A stretch of 64,000 nt of DNA from NCBI RefSeq assembly GCF_020497125.1, contig NW_025422919.1, forward strand, positions 248,001 to 312,000. The letters run 5' to 3'. Position 1 is the first letter of the stretch. Each line of letters starts with the position of its first letter. The position numbers and the translations under genes were made by a program. Below are positions 32,701-56,544 of the stretch, in pieces. Origin of the DNA: Mauremys mutica (Eukaryota; Chordata; Testudines; Geoemydidae). The notes below the pieces were generated by a model, which saw nothing but the letters and a program-made list of their open reading frames with translations, had not been told where the DNA came from and did no database searches.

Positions 32701-34358
32701 TCCTGCCTCGTGAGGCCTCCAATGAAGTGAGCGGCCCCCCGGTCCCCGCGGGGGCTGAGACAGACACGCCTGGTCCGTGTCCCCCCACCCCCACCCCGTG
32801 GCCTGTGACAGCCCCCGGCCGGGACTAGCACCCCCGGCCTGCCCCCCGACACACGCCCTGGCCCGCGTCCCCAGCCTCGCCCACGCGGGTGACCCTGGGG
32901 ACGCACGTGGTGCATGGGGACGTAGAGGGGGAGGCGAGTGTGAAAAACCTGGCACACTCGTTTTCCGGGGGGGGGGAGGTGGGTGTGTATAAGAGACAGC
33001 CCCAAATATCAGGGTGTCGGGTCCCGCCCAGGCCGAAGGAGCCGGCTCTGTCCGGCCTCTGACCCCGGTTCTGTCCGGCCTCTGACCCCACGGTTTGGTG
33101 ACCATAAAAATCCGGTTTTCACCTCCCCACATCTGTCCCTGGGGTCCCAGCCGGCCCCCCCCCTATCGCCCCCACAAGAGAATTCAGAGAATCCAGAGAT
33201 CTTGGCTCATCCCCGGCATCTGGCAGCTTCAGCTCCAGTCGCTAAATCCTTCCAGATGTGCTGGAGCCTGGCCTGTCCCGGCCCCCCCGGCCCTGCCGGT
33301 GCCCCTCACTCCCGACCCACAGCCCCCCGGCCCTGCCGGTGCCCCTCGCTCCCAACTCGCAGCCCCCCCAGCCACGCTGGTGCCCCTCACTCCCGACCCA
33401 CAGCCCCCGGATCTGCCAGTGCCCCTCACTCCCGACCCGCAGCCCCCTGCTCGGCCGGTGCCCCTCACTCCCGACCCACAGCCCCCGGATCTGCCAGTGC
33501 CCCTCACTCCCGACCTGCAGCCCCCTGCTCGGCCGGTGCCCCTCACTCCCGACCTGCAGCCCCTGCCAGCCCAGTGTCTGTAGTAGGTCAGTTCCCACCA
33601 CAGGACCCTGCTTCTTTGGGGTCAGGGGGAGTCGTGGGGCAGGGATCGGGGGCAGGGGGGAGTTGCGGGTCAGGGGGAGTTGCGGGGCAGGGTGGCGTTA
33701 TGGGGCAGGGATGGGGGAAGGGGGGAGTCGGGGGGCAGATGGGAGTTATGGGGCAAGGATTGGGGGAATGGGGGAGTCGTGGGTCAGGGGGCGTTATGGG
33801 GCAGGGATCGGGGGGCAGGGGGGCGTTATGGGGCAGGGATCGGGGCAGGGGGGAGTCGTGGGGCAGATGGGAGTTATGGGGCAGGGATCGGGGCACGGGG
33901 GAGTCGTGGGGCAGATGGGGGCAGGGGGACTCGTGGGTCGGCGGCGTTATGGGGCAGGAATCGGGGGGCAGATGGGAGTTATGGGGCAGGGATTGGGGGC
34001 AGATGGGAGTTATGGGGCAGGGATGGGGGGGCAGGGGGGAGTCGTGGGGCAGATGGGAGTTATGGGGCAGGGATTGGGGGCACGGGAGAGTCATGGGGAG
34101 CTGGGGGCAGGGGGACTCGTGGGTCGGGGGCGTTATGGGGCAGGGATCGGGGGGCAGGGGGGCGTTATGGGGCAGGGATCGGGGGGCAGGGGGGCGTTAT
34201 GGGGCAGGGATCGGGGGGCAGGGGGGAGTCGGGGGCAGGGCTGGGGGGCTGCGGTACCTCGTGGCGTTAGAGGCGGGGGCGGGGGGCGGGTCGCTCTGCC
34301 CCATGGCGCAGCCCCATAGCAGCAGCAGCGGCAGCAGCGGGCTCCGGGCCGGACTCAT
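23556..34358 (-). CDS. PCOLCE: PCOLCE, procollagen C-endopeptidase enhancer (9 exons, 465 aa)
   Basis: Coding exons in transcript order: 34258-34358, 31490-31598, 31124-31382, 26324-26448, 26103-26239, 25257-25522, 24749-24820, 24475-24645, 23556-23713. They sum to 1398 nt, 465 residues plus stop (human 449, from memory). PCOLCE is secreted and speeds removal of fibrillar procollagen C-propeptides by BMP1/tolloid proteinases. Visible in order: signal peptide ([15 protein letters not shown]), CUB1 at about 36-155 ([28 protein letters not shown]), CUB2 at about 158-275 ([26 protein letters not shown]), a Pro/Lys/Ala-rich linker, and a C-terminal NTR domain from about 334 ([27 protein letters not shown]). 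The DxxCRYD patterns fit CUB calcium sites. PCOLCE2 is less likely given the neighbours. Orientation relative to FBXO24 is opposite to human. Confidence 0.93.
23757..24445 (+). repeat. 60-bp dispersed minisatellite, array in PCOLCE intron 8
   Basis: About 11.5 units (gagatgcagccacctctggg, gcggggcggccggttaccca, gggacccctcgcccggcgct) with an almost invariant 60-bp period fill the intron and end about 30 bp before exon 8. Confidence 0.93.
24475..24645 (-). CDS. PCOLCE: PCOLCE exon 8 (NTR domain)
   Basis: 171 bp encoding [31 protein letters not shown] and [13 protein letters not shown]. Confidence 0.93.
24749..24820 (-). CDS. PCOLCE: PCOLCE exon 7 (start of NTR domain)
   Basis: 72 bp encoding [20 protein letters not shown] and ANDF, with the conserved first NTR cysteines. 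Confidence 0.92.
24930..25225 (-). repeat. 45-bp dispersed minisatellite in PCOLCE intron 6
   Basis: Six to seven units read ggctgcgggtcgggagtgag, gggcaccggcagagctgggg and ggcag. The reverse complement forms arrays at 31670-32555, 33285-33570 and 36115-36235. Confidence 0.9.
25257..25522 (-). CDS. PCOLCE: PCOLCE exon 6 (end of CUB2 and linker)
   Basis: 266 bp encoding [32 protein letters not shown] and the Pro/Lys/Ala-rich linker. Confidence 0.92.
25560..26060 (+). repeat. 85-bp minisatellite with CTCF-like cores in PCOLCE intron 5
   Basis: Six units begin ccccagggcggggactggct at 25581, 25666, 25751, 25836, 25921 and 26007. Each complete unit ends with cctctagggggcgcc or cctctggggggcgcc. 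The first form (25638, 25723, 25893) differs from the CTCF core by one base. Confidence 0.92.
26103..26239 (-). CDS. PCOLCE: PCOLCE exon 5 (CUB2)
   Basis: 137 bp encoding [20 protein letters not shown] and [20 protein letters not shown]; phase-2 donor. Confidence 0.93.
26324..26448 (-). CDS. PCOLCE: PCOLCE exon 4 (start of CUB2)
   Basis: 125 bp encoding [20 protein letters not shown] and [20 protein letters not shown]. Confidence 0.93.
26560..27450 (+). repeat. Degenerate GTGCA-rich tract in PCOLCE intron 3
   Basis: Nearly 0.9 kb contains dozens of gtgca/tgcaa motifs at short irregular spacing (gtgtgcaa, gtgcaaac, gtgcatg). It looks like a very diverged short tandem repeat. The first half is gtg-rich, the second half more C-rich. 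No gene is seen in it or in 27450-27950. Confidence 0.6.
27957..28905 (+). repeat. 54-bp minisatellite, block 1 (acgcgctccc subtype), PCOLCE intron 3
   Basis: About 17 units of 54 bp read cattgtgggtaacgcgctcc, cagcatcctctctgcccctg, gcgtcagtgcaggg. Most carry the cgcgctccc form; a few carry tgatttccc. Confidence 0.95.
29100..29180 (-). CDS. Candidate cassette exon of PCOLCE
   Basis: In a unique island (28910-29330) inside the 54-bp repeat lies a minus-strand 81-bp stop-free segment between cttttgcag and a perfect donor gtgagt. It is phase 1 on both sides, exactly matching the exon 3/exon 4 junction. Inclusion would add 27 residues between CUB1 and CUB2 ([15 protein letters not shown], then [12 protein letters not shown]), rich in Trp and basic residues. 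No homolog comes to mind, and the human linker is short. It could be a real alternative exon, an exon of an unseen gene, or chance. Confidence 0.35.
29333..31005 (+). repeat. 54-bp minisatellite, blocks 2 and 3, PCOLCE intron 3
   Basis: The same unit as block 1 continues. Units in 29333-30062 and 30270-30560 mostly carry the palindromic gggtaacgattaccc form, and those after 30600 mostly carry gctccc. The array is split by a SINE at 30071-30250. Confidence 0.95.
30071..30250 (+). mobile_element. tRNA-derived SINE with CR1-like tail (tortoise Pol III/SINE type)
   Basis: It begins gggggagggatagctcagtg. An A-box-like tagctcagtggtt is at 30082-30094 and a B-box-like gagttcaatcc at 30125-30135. 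A family-specific middle (ggccacttagggatctgggg, ggtcctgctagtgaaggca) follows. The tail ggctggactcgatgaccttt, cgaggtcccttccag is shared with CR1 LINEs. This is the cryptodiran turtle SINE type as I know it. No clean target-site duplication is seen. It is not a functional tRNA gene. Confidence 0.85.
31124..31382 (-). CDS. PCOLCE: PCOLCE exon 3 (CUB1)
   Basis: 259 bp encoding [44 protein letters not shown] and [17 protein letters not shown]; phase-1 donor. Confidence 0.93.
31490..31598 (-). CDS. PCOLCE: PCOLCE exon 2 (start of CUB1)
   Basis: 109 bp encoding [20 protein letters not shown] and [17 protein letters not shown]. Confidence 0.93.
31670..32555 (+). repeat. 45-bp dispersed minisatellite in PCOLCE intron 1
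   Basis: About 19 units of ctgccggtgcccctcactcc, cgacccgcagcccctgcc and a variable cccccccag. The family recurs at 33285-33570 in the same intron. Confidence 0.93.
32982..33000 (+). other. Probable Tn5/Nextera mosaic-end relic (assembly artefact)
   Basis: The 16 bases TGTGTATAAGAGACAG match exactly the end of the 19-base Tn5 mosaic end used in Nextera libraries, and 17 of 19 bases agree overall. In frame it reads VCIRDS, close to the MCIRDS seen in adapter-contaminated gene models. Chance occurrence in 64 kb is very unlikely, so the join here may be artificial. Confidence 0.7.
33285..33570 (+). repeat. 45-bp dispersed minisatellite, second array in PCOLCE intron 1
   Basis: About seven shorter units (gccggtgcccctcactcccg, acccacagcccccggatc and variants). 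Confidence 0.85.
33620..34235 (+). repeat. Minisatellite next to PCOLCE exon 1
   Basis: Units of about 30-50 bp combine ttatggggcagggat, cggggggcagggggg and gagtcgtggggcagatggg. The array ends about 20 bp from the exon 1 donor. Confidence 0.85.
34258..34358 (-). CDS. PCOLCE: PCOLCE exon 1 (signal peptide)
   Basis: 101 bp encoding [20 protein letters not shown], a typical signal peptide, then [13 protein letters not shown] with a possible N-glycosylation site. It is joined in phase 2 to RPVFLCGG. Confidence 0.9.
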
Positions 34359-34639
34359 GCTGGGGCTGGGGCCGGGGCCGGTTCTGGTCCCTGCGCGGAC
34401 GGGCCGGGAAGCGGCGGGTCGGGCTCGGCGCTGCCTTAATGGGAAGGAGCCGGGGGGAGGGGCGGGGGGCGGGTTCCCCGGGGGAGGGGCGTGTGGGGGG
34501 AGGGGCTGGCTGGGGATTCCCTGGGGGCGGGGCTGGCTGGGGAAGGGGTGGGGGGGGTCTGTGGGGGGAGGGGCTGGCTGGGGGATTCCCTGGGGGCGGG
34601 TTTAGCCATAGGGCGGGGCTGGCTGGGGGGAGCTGTGAG

Positions 34640-35400
34640 GGGGGGGTGCCTGGGGGGGGAGCTGGGAGGGGGGTACCTGGGGGGGGGGAGGAGTGTCCGG
34701 GAGGGGAGCTGGGAGGTGAGTGTCCGGGGCGTGAGCTGGGCGGGGGGTCCCTGGGGGGTGGGGAGTGTCCGGGGCGGGAGCTGGGAGGGGGGTACCTGGG
34801 GGGGGAAGAGTGTCCGGGGGGTACCTGGGGGGGAGTGTCGGGGGGGAGCTGGGAGGGGGGTACCTGGGGGTGGGGAGTGTCCGGGGGGGGGAGCTGGGAG
34901 GGGGGTACCTGGGGGGTGGGGAGTGTCCGGGGGGGGAGCTGGGCGGGGGGTACCTGGGGGGTGGGGAGTGTCCGGGGGGGGGGGAGCTGGGAGGGGAGGG
35001 TCCGGGGGGGAGCTGGGAGGGGGTACCTGGGGGGTGGGGAGTGTCGGGGGGGGAGCTGGGAGGGGGGTAGCTGGGGGGTGGGGAGTGTCCGGGGGGGGGA
35101 CTGGGAGGGGGGTACCTTGGGGGGGGGAGGAGTGTCCGGGGGGGGAGCTGGGAGGGGGGTACCTGGGGGGGAGGAGTGTCCGGGGGGGGAGCTGGGAGGG
35201 GGGTACCTGGGGGGGAGGAGTGTCCGGGGGGGGGACTGGGAGGGGGGTACCTTGGGGGGGGGGAGGAGTGTCCGGGGGGGGAGCTGGGAGGGGGGTACCT
35301 GGGGGGGAGGAGTGTCCGGTGGGGGGAGCTGGGAGGGGGGTACCTGGGGGGTGGGGAGTGTCCGGGGGGGGGAGCTGGGAGGGAGGTACCTGGGGGGTCT
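34640..35400 (-). repeat. about 48-bp minisatellite upstream of PCOLCE
   Basis: About 15 units of gtgtccggggggggagctgg, gaggggggtacctggggggt and ggggag cover the PCOLCE 5' flank from about 0.3 to 1.0 kb upstream of the start codon. The minus strand is C-rich with long polypyrimidine stretches. Confidence 0.92.
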
Positions 35401-35791
35401 ATTGGGAGGCCCTGGAGGGTGCAGGGGAAGCTGGAGCTGGGGAAATCTCCCCCGGATTGGGGGAAGGCCCCCCCCCAAGTGGTAGTTTGGGGTCCCCCGT
35501 CCCCCCTCCTCCAGCTGCAGGGACCCCAGGACCCTAACGCTCGGCCACGGCCTTGTGCTACGCAGCTGGGGGGGGTAATGGGCTGGGGGGCAGGAAGGGG
35601 GAAGGGGGTGTGACATGGGGGGCAGGGGGCTATGACACAGAGGGTGTTAGCTGGGGGGGGGCTGAGGTCCCGGCTCTGACCCCCCCGCATGCAGCACTAG
35701 GGGGTCACGGCCCCATGGGGAGTGGCGGAGGAGAGGGGGCGGCCGAGGGGTCCTGTGCTGCAGGGGGTGGGGGGCTCTGCCCGGGTACTTG

Positions 35792-35800
35792 TATAAATAG
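35792..35800 (+). promoter_or_regulatory. Orphan TATA-box-like element
   Basis: TATAAATAG in a GC-rich context (gtataaataggcgcc) is a near-ideal TATA box on the plus strand. No recognisable plus-strand gene follows before the KIF1C 3' end at 36283. 35400-36260 otherwise holds a MIR trace (gggaaactgaggca at 36077) and a few 45-bp repeat units. Confidence 0.3.
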
Positions 35801-36114
35801 GCGCCACGCCGCACCCCAGAGCTGGCCGCAGCTTCCGGCCGGGCCCGGTGCCAGGATTCCTGTGGCAGAGAGTTCCCCAGGCAGCGGGGCTGAGTCACCG
35901 GGAGCCGACACCCCCTTCCCTGCCCCCCATCGCCCCCCGGCCCCATGGCCAGCGCGGCCGGAACACAACCCGCCGCGGCGAAGGGCTTTCCCGGCAGAGC
36001 TGTGACCCCGGGCAGCCTGCGGGGGGAGCTCTGCCCAGCGGGGGGGGGGGGGGGAGTGAGGACAGAGGCAGGGAAACTGAGGCAGGAGAGGGGGCAGAAC
36101 CCCTCGCCCCCACT

Positions 36115-36235
36115 AGCCCAGCTCTGCCGGTGCCCCACTGCTGACCCACAGCCCCTGCTGGCCCAGCCCTGCCCCCCCCAGCTCAGCCGGTGCCCCTCAC
36201 TCCCGACCCGCAGCCCCCCCAGCCCTGCCGGTGCC
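36115..36235 (+). repeat. 45-bp dispersed minisatellite, short array downstream of KIF1C
   Basis: Three units of the family found at 24930, 31670 and 33285 (ctgccggtgccccac, cggtgcccctcactcccgac). Confidence 0.75.
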
Positions 36236-36282
36236 CCCCCCCCAAGGACACGGGTTTGAGACACACGGAGGCAGTTTATATG

Positions 36283-36288
36283 TTTAAT
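36283..36288 (-). terminator. KIF1C: Candidate KIF1C polyadenylation signal
   Basis: Minus-strand ATTAAA in an AT-rich patch (gtattaaacatataaactgc) about 1.5 kb beyond the KIF1C stop, implying a 3' UTR of about 1.5 kb. No AATAAA was noticed closer to the stop. Confidence 0.5.
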
Positions 36289-36998
36289 ACGGGGGGGGGG
36301 GAACAATATAATTCCTGGGCCTGCCCCCTCCCCACCCCAGAGAACGGCCGGGGGGGGCAGCGCGCACAGACACACCACACACACACACAGGCCACACCGT
36401 GTCGGGGGGGGGGCAGGGGAGGCTGAAATGAGGGGGGCACCCCACGGGGGGGGGTCGAAGGCAGAGGCGGGGAACATCTCAGGGTTCAGGCTTCATGCCC
36501 CCGGTGGGGGGGGCAGGGCTTGTCCATCTCTGCCCGGGCCCCACGCGGAGGGGGGGTGTCTCAGAGCTGGGGGGGCAGCTGTGAAGCCCCCCCCCCGTTG
36601 TGGGCTCAGGACAAGACGCCCACAGGTTTCAGGCCAGGAACCGTCTCTCCAGAGTCACATCAAGGCACAGCCCCCCCCCGCCCCCCCTTACCGATGGCAG
36701 CCAGGGAGAGAACCCAGGAGTCCTGGCTCCCCCCACAGCCCCACATCCCACAGCCCCCTCCAGTAGCAGCTCTACGGGGTAGGGGCCCTTTGGCGTGAGC
36801 GGGAACAGGGGGGGGGGCGTTGCAATGAACCTGATTGTCTGTGGGGGAGCCCCCCAGGGTGGGAGCCTGTGGGGGCGGGGGGCTCCCAGCCCCCTGGGGG
36901 GCACAGGCCCCGCATTCGGGGAGCTTGGGGCCCAGTCGGCTGCCCCCCCCCCGGGGGAGTTTCCTGCCCACCCCCCGCACGGGAGCTGCCCCGGTCTG

Positions 36999-37745
36999 AT
37001 TTCCCACAATCCTCTGCGACTCGGCCCCGGCCTTCGTTTCCCATCATGCTCTGCAGCGCCGCCCTGTCTCCCACCTCCACAGGTCGCGACAGCCCCATTT
37101 CCCCCCATGAGCCTCTGCGGTTCACCCTGATTTCCCATGATCCTCCACTCTGCAAGTGTCCCAGCAGCCCCCATGGCTCACCCCCCTTTCCCATGAGCCT
37201 CTGCAGCTCCACAGTCGCCCCCTCCCTCCGGTTTCCCCACCGTCCTTTGCAGCTCACGCCAATTTCCCATGAGCCTCTGCAGCTCCACAGTCGCCCCCTC
37301 CCTCCGGTTTTCCCATAGTCCGTTGCAGCTCACCCCACTTTCCCATGATCCTCTGCAGCGCCACAGTCGCCCCCTCCCTCCGGTTTCCCCACCGTCCTTT
37401 GCAGCTCACGCCAATTTCCCATGATCCAACGTGGCTTGTTCCAATTTCCCATGATCCTCCACGCCCTGATTTTTCCCATGATCCAACGGGGCTCGCCCGC
37501 ATGCCCCAAGACCCTCTGCAGCTCCAGTCGCCCTCCTGCCCTGGTTTTCCCACGATCCTCGGGGGGGCTTGCCCCAATTTCCCATGATCCTCCACTCTGC
37601 ACTTTTCCCATGATCCAACGTAGCTCGCCCCAATTTCCCATGATCCTCCATGCCCCGATTTTTCCCCATGATCCAAGGGGGCTCGCCCGCATGCCCCAAG
37701 ACCCTCCGCCGCACGGCCCTCGCCCCCCGGCTTTCCCACGCTCCT
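36999..37745 (-). repeat. KIF1C: Repeat-rich KIF1C 3' UTR
   Basis: Loosely tandem units alternate atttcccatgatcctctgca, gctccacagtcgccccctcc, ctccggtttccccaccgtcc and tttgcagctcacgcc. They lie between the KIF1C stop codon and its presumed polyadenylation signal and so are probably transcribed. 36290-36998 shows no gene, only one MIR-head unit at 36696-36735. Confidence 0.7.
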
Positions 37746-37790
37746 CTGGGGCTCGCCTCCCTGTCCCCCGCTCCGGCTGGGCGGCGGTGG

Positions 37791-53336
<15,546 letters not shown>

Positions 53337-53586
53337 GGCGGCTCTCCCCCGACGCTCAGCGCTCGCCGCCGGAGATCACGGGGCCGTCCTGCGAGAGAGA
53401 GAGAGGGAGACACACGCAAACCGTTACCACGGCGCCGCCAAGCAAATGCACCCCGCGGCCCCCGCCGCCAAGCGGCGACCGGCAAAGCCACGAGGCCGTC
53501 GGCTCTCCCCACACCGGGGCTGGGAGGGCGCCCTGGGGCGAGCCGGTGCGCTTGGCGACCTCGCACGAGCGACCTGCCCCGCCCCC

Positions 53587-53645
53587 GGGCCTCGGTTTCC
53601 CCACCTGTACCCCACGGCGCTTTGAGGCCCGCCGATAACAGTGCC
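53587..53645 (+). repeat. MIR SINE fragment
   Basis: ggcctcggtttccccacctg, then cgctttgaggcccgccgata and acagtgcc, has the MIR core and downstream order. Confidence 0.55.
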
Positions 53646-53739
53646 AGAGGGATTCTCATCGGGGGCGGGGAGCCGGATCCCAGCAGGGAGCTGGGCAGGG
53701 CTTGTTTGTAGAGAGTTCGAACCAGGCCCTAAGCTCATG

Positions 53740-54075
53740 CAGGACCCCCTGCTTTACCCACCAGCCCCCACTCCCCTCCCAGAGCCGGGGAGAGAACCCA
53801 GGAGTCCTGGCTCCCAGCCCCCCTGCTCTAACCCCCCAGCCCCCACTCCCCCTCCCAGAACTGGGGAGAGGACCCAGGAGTCCTGGCCCCCAGCCTCCCC
53901 TGCTCTAACCCACCAGCCCCCACTCCCCTCCCAGAGCCGGGGAGAGAACCCAGGAGTCCTGGCTCCCAGCCCCCCCTGCTCTAACCCACCAGCCCCCACT
54001 CCCCTCCCAGAGCCGGGGAGAGAACCCAGGAGTCCTGGCTCCCAGTCCCCCCTGCTCTAACCCACCAGCCCCGTC
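53740..54075 (-). repeat. MIR-head-type minisatellite upstream of the KIF1C first coding exon
   Basis: Four units in MIR-reverse orientation; the last array of this family in the window. Confidence 0.92.
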
Positions 54076-54133
54076 CCAGCTTTTAAGACTCCTGAGGTTA
54101 CCATGATCACCCCCAAAGGCGGAAGGTGGCCAG

Positions 54134-54153
54134 CGTGTCAGCAGGGGGCGCTG
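54134..54153 (+). promoter_or_regulatory. CTCF-type motif
   Basis: gtcagcagggggcgctgtag matches the CTCF core with AGCAGGGGGCGC. It sits at the edge where tandem arrays end and interspersed repeats begin. Confidence 0.4.
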
Positions 54154-54639
54154 TAGCAAGTCCGGTAAATCACTTTGATGACCCCCTGGTCTGTGAAGGA
54201 CCTCAGGGCCGAGCGGGTTCCCTTACAGAAATCCTACAGCCTACCCCAAGCGAAGCTACGAGAGGAAAAGGCAGGTGCGTGTCTTGCCGTCACTCGGGGA
54301 CTGGAAACATCCTGGCTCCTAATCCCACCCCTGCCACCAATTCCACCCACCTTCCTTCAAGTTCCCCAGGTGGTGACGCACAAGGCGTTTCACCAACGTT
54401 TGTGTGAGGCGAAGCAATGGGTCACTGCCCCGTGCGATGCGCAGCGCGGGCGGGAAATCAGCCCCGTCGGCGTGGAACACAAACATCGTTTTTCAACACG
54501 GCGACAGAGTCCCCACACCGACAGAAGAGTCGCAGGCCACCTATCGTACTGTCCCCTTCGCAAACTCCATCCTTAAACCTTTCGCCTCCGTGGATCCTGC
54601 CCCTCCCTGGGGCTCCCCACAGAATTAACGAGGGTTCAG

Positions 54640-55000
54640 AGAACCATTAGGGGCCCGGGACAAACTCTGTGAGGAGAGATTGGGGTCACGCACCTTAGAG
54701 GAAACAGGATAACAGGTTATAAAATACCGACTGGGATGGAAAAGGCAGACGGGTTCTCCCCGTCTCTTAACACAAGAGGCAAGGGGCCATCCACCCCAAT
54801 TGGAAAGGTAACAACTTCAGGACTGCGAGCAAAACAAATGCTCCTCCCCCCCCCGACAACACACTGTTAACCTGTGGGACTCACTGCCTCAGGATACCAC
54901 CGAGGCAGAGAACGTAGCCAGAACCAGAGGATCGGAGGTTTATCTGTAATCGCCCGAGTTGTGACAGTTAATGCGGAGGCAGCCGTTCCCTAAGCGTTCG
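54640..55000 (+). mobile_element. CR1 LINE 3' remnant
   Basis: Characteristic CR1 tail landmarks appear in order: ggttataaaataccgactgg, cttaacacaagaggcaaggg, ttaacctgtgggactcactg, cctcaggataccaccgaggc. The remnant is diverged and has no intact reading frame. 55000-56110 is AT-richer DNA without a recognisable gene. Confidence 0.7.
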
Positions 55001-56118
55001 AGATTAGGACGAGACCTATGGGGCATACGGGGCACGGTTACCATGGGGTCCTTACACTTTACTCGCTGAAGCATTGGGTATTACAGACGGGAGGCTGGAT
55101 GGATGGACCCGGGGTGCTGCCTAGATGGATCTCCGCGACTCCCAGAAGCCCCGCGGGCGTCACGATTCTCCTTGGATTTTTTTTTTATTATTTAAAAACT
55201 GAATTTTTTTGATAAAATGCTTTTTGAGGGAAAAAACCCCATCTGAAGATAGCTGGAGAACTGCAAAACTGTGGATTTGTGTCTCCAGAGCAAACATGCT
55301 TGTGAACAGCAAAAATGTTTTTAAATAAATAGTCTATAGAGGTGAGAAATAACAAAGACCTCAACCCTATTGTCCCTGTGCAAATGTGTGTACACAGAGT
55401 CAATCCCTCTCTCTAAAAGTGCAAAGTTTCAAAAAGTTCGACGAATAGAAGATTGTTGGGGGTGGAATAGATCTGGACAAGGAGAAGTCATCTGCAGATA
55501 AATGTGAGAAGCGAGGGGCGTGTGCTTTTTTGTTACAATATTATCTGTTTGCTGTTGAAGACAAAAACATCCAGAATGTTAAACGTTGTTGTTTTAGTTA
55601 AATAAAACAATTGAAATGTCTGTCTGGTGATGGTCTCCTCCTATTACAACTTGGCCAGAAAACCCTCCAAATATTAATCATTAACCTATTGAAATCGGAG
55701 AAAGTTCACCTCCCAATGACTTCATAAATATCGGCTTCAATTACCTTGGGTAAATGAAACGAGCAACCCATCCTTCGTTTTCTACTATAGCCGTAAAACT
55801 CAGCCGAGACGTTTTCAAAATAAATCACGTAGAGCGGGCAACTTCTAAAAACGAAACCTACCTCTATCTGGGAGTTGGGAAGAATACGTATTAAAGGGGA
55901 TACCAACCAACCAGGAGGCACTTCTATGTCGCAATCCGTGATTAAATCGCGTCTTCCTGACTAGTGATTTAAATCAGGATTTAAATGAATTGAACTTATC
56001 TCACGCTAATCCGCCGGCCTCTCGCTCGGTCATCATCTGCCCCGCGTAGGGACGGTCAAAAAGCACCTTGTGGGACGCTACAGACGCTAAATCACGAGCC
56101 CAGACGCCGAAGGGATGG

Positions 56119-56544
56119 TGTCACGGAGTGTGGGGGAGTCAGGTCCTGCACCCCCGGACTCCCTGCAGATTCATCAGGACTCTCAGCCAGCCAGTAAAGC
56201 AGAAGGTTTATTTAGACGACAGGAACACAGTCCAACACAGGTCTTGCAGGTACAGATAACCGGATCCCCCGGATAGGTCCATCTTGGGGGGCCCCACAGC
56301 CCCCCCTTGGGGATCAGAGCTCGGTCTCCCTGCCTCCCCTCTGTTCTCCAGCCAGCACTCGTCTGCCCATTCCCTCCGGCCCCTCCTCTTTCCTCAGCTC
56401 CTTTCCTTTGTCTCCCCTGGCCAGAGGTGTCATCTCCCCTCCCCCAGGCCAAGCTCAGCTCACAGTTGAATTCCTGCATCTTCACCTAAACCTCTGGCTC
56501 TCCCCTCCCCCGCACAGACAGTCTGTGCTTCCTACTCTTTCACA
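56119..56544 (-). repeat. 3' LTR
   Basis: 426 bp, TG...CA on the minus strand. By eye it is identical to the 5' LTR at 59422-59847 (constant offset 3303, no indel). It contains ccagtaaagcagaaggttta, whose minus strand holds aataaacc near 56208. Confidence 0.95.

Noticed and set aside
31526..32713. Plus-strand frames of 395 and 359 codons rich in Pro/Ala/Ser
   Set aside because: They come from the 45-bp repeat in PCOLCE intron 1.
34267..35690. Minus-strand proline-rich frames of 449 and 362 codons next to PCOLCE
   Set aside because: They are translations of the C-rich minisatellite upstream of PCOLCE; no conserved protein is recognisable.
35945..36259. Plus-strand 104-codon frame after the TATA-like element
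   Set aside because: No recognisable protein, and it runs into a MIR trace and the 45-bp repeat.
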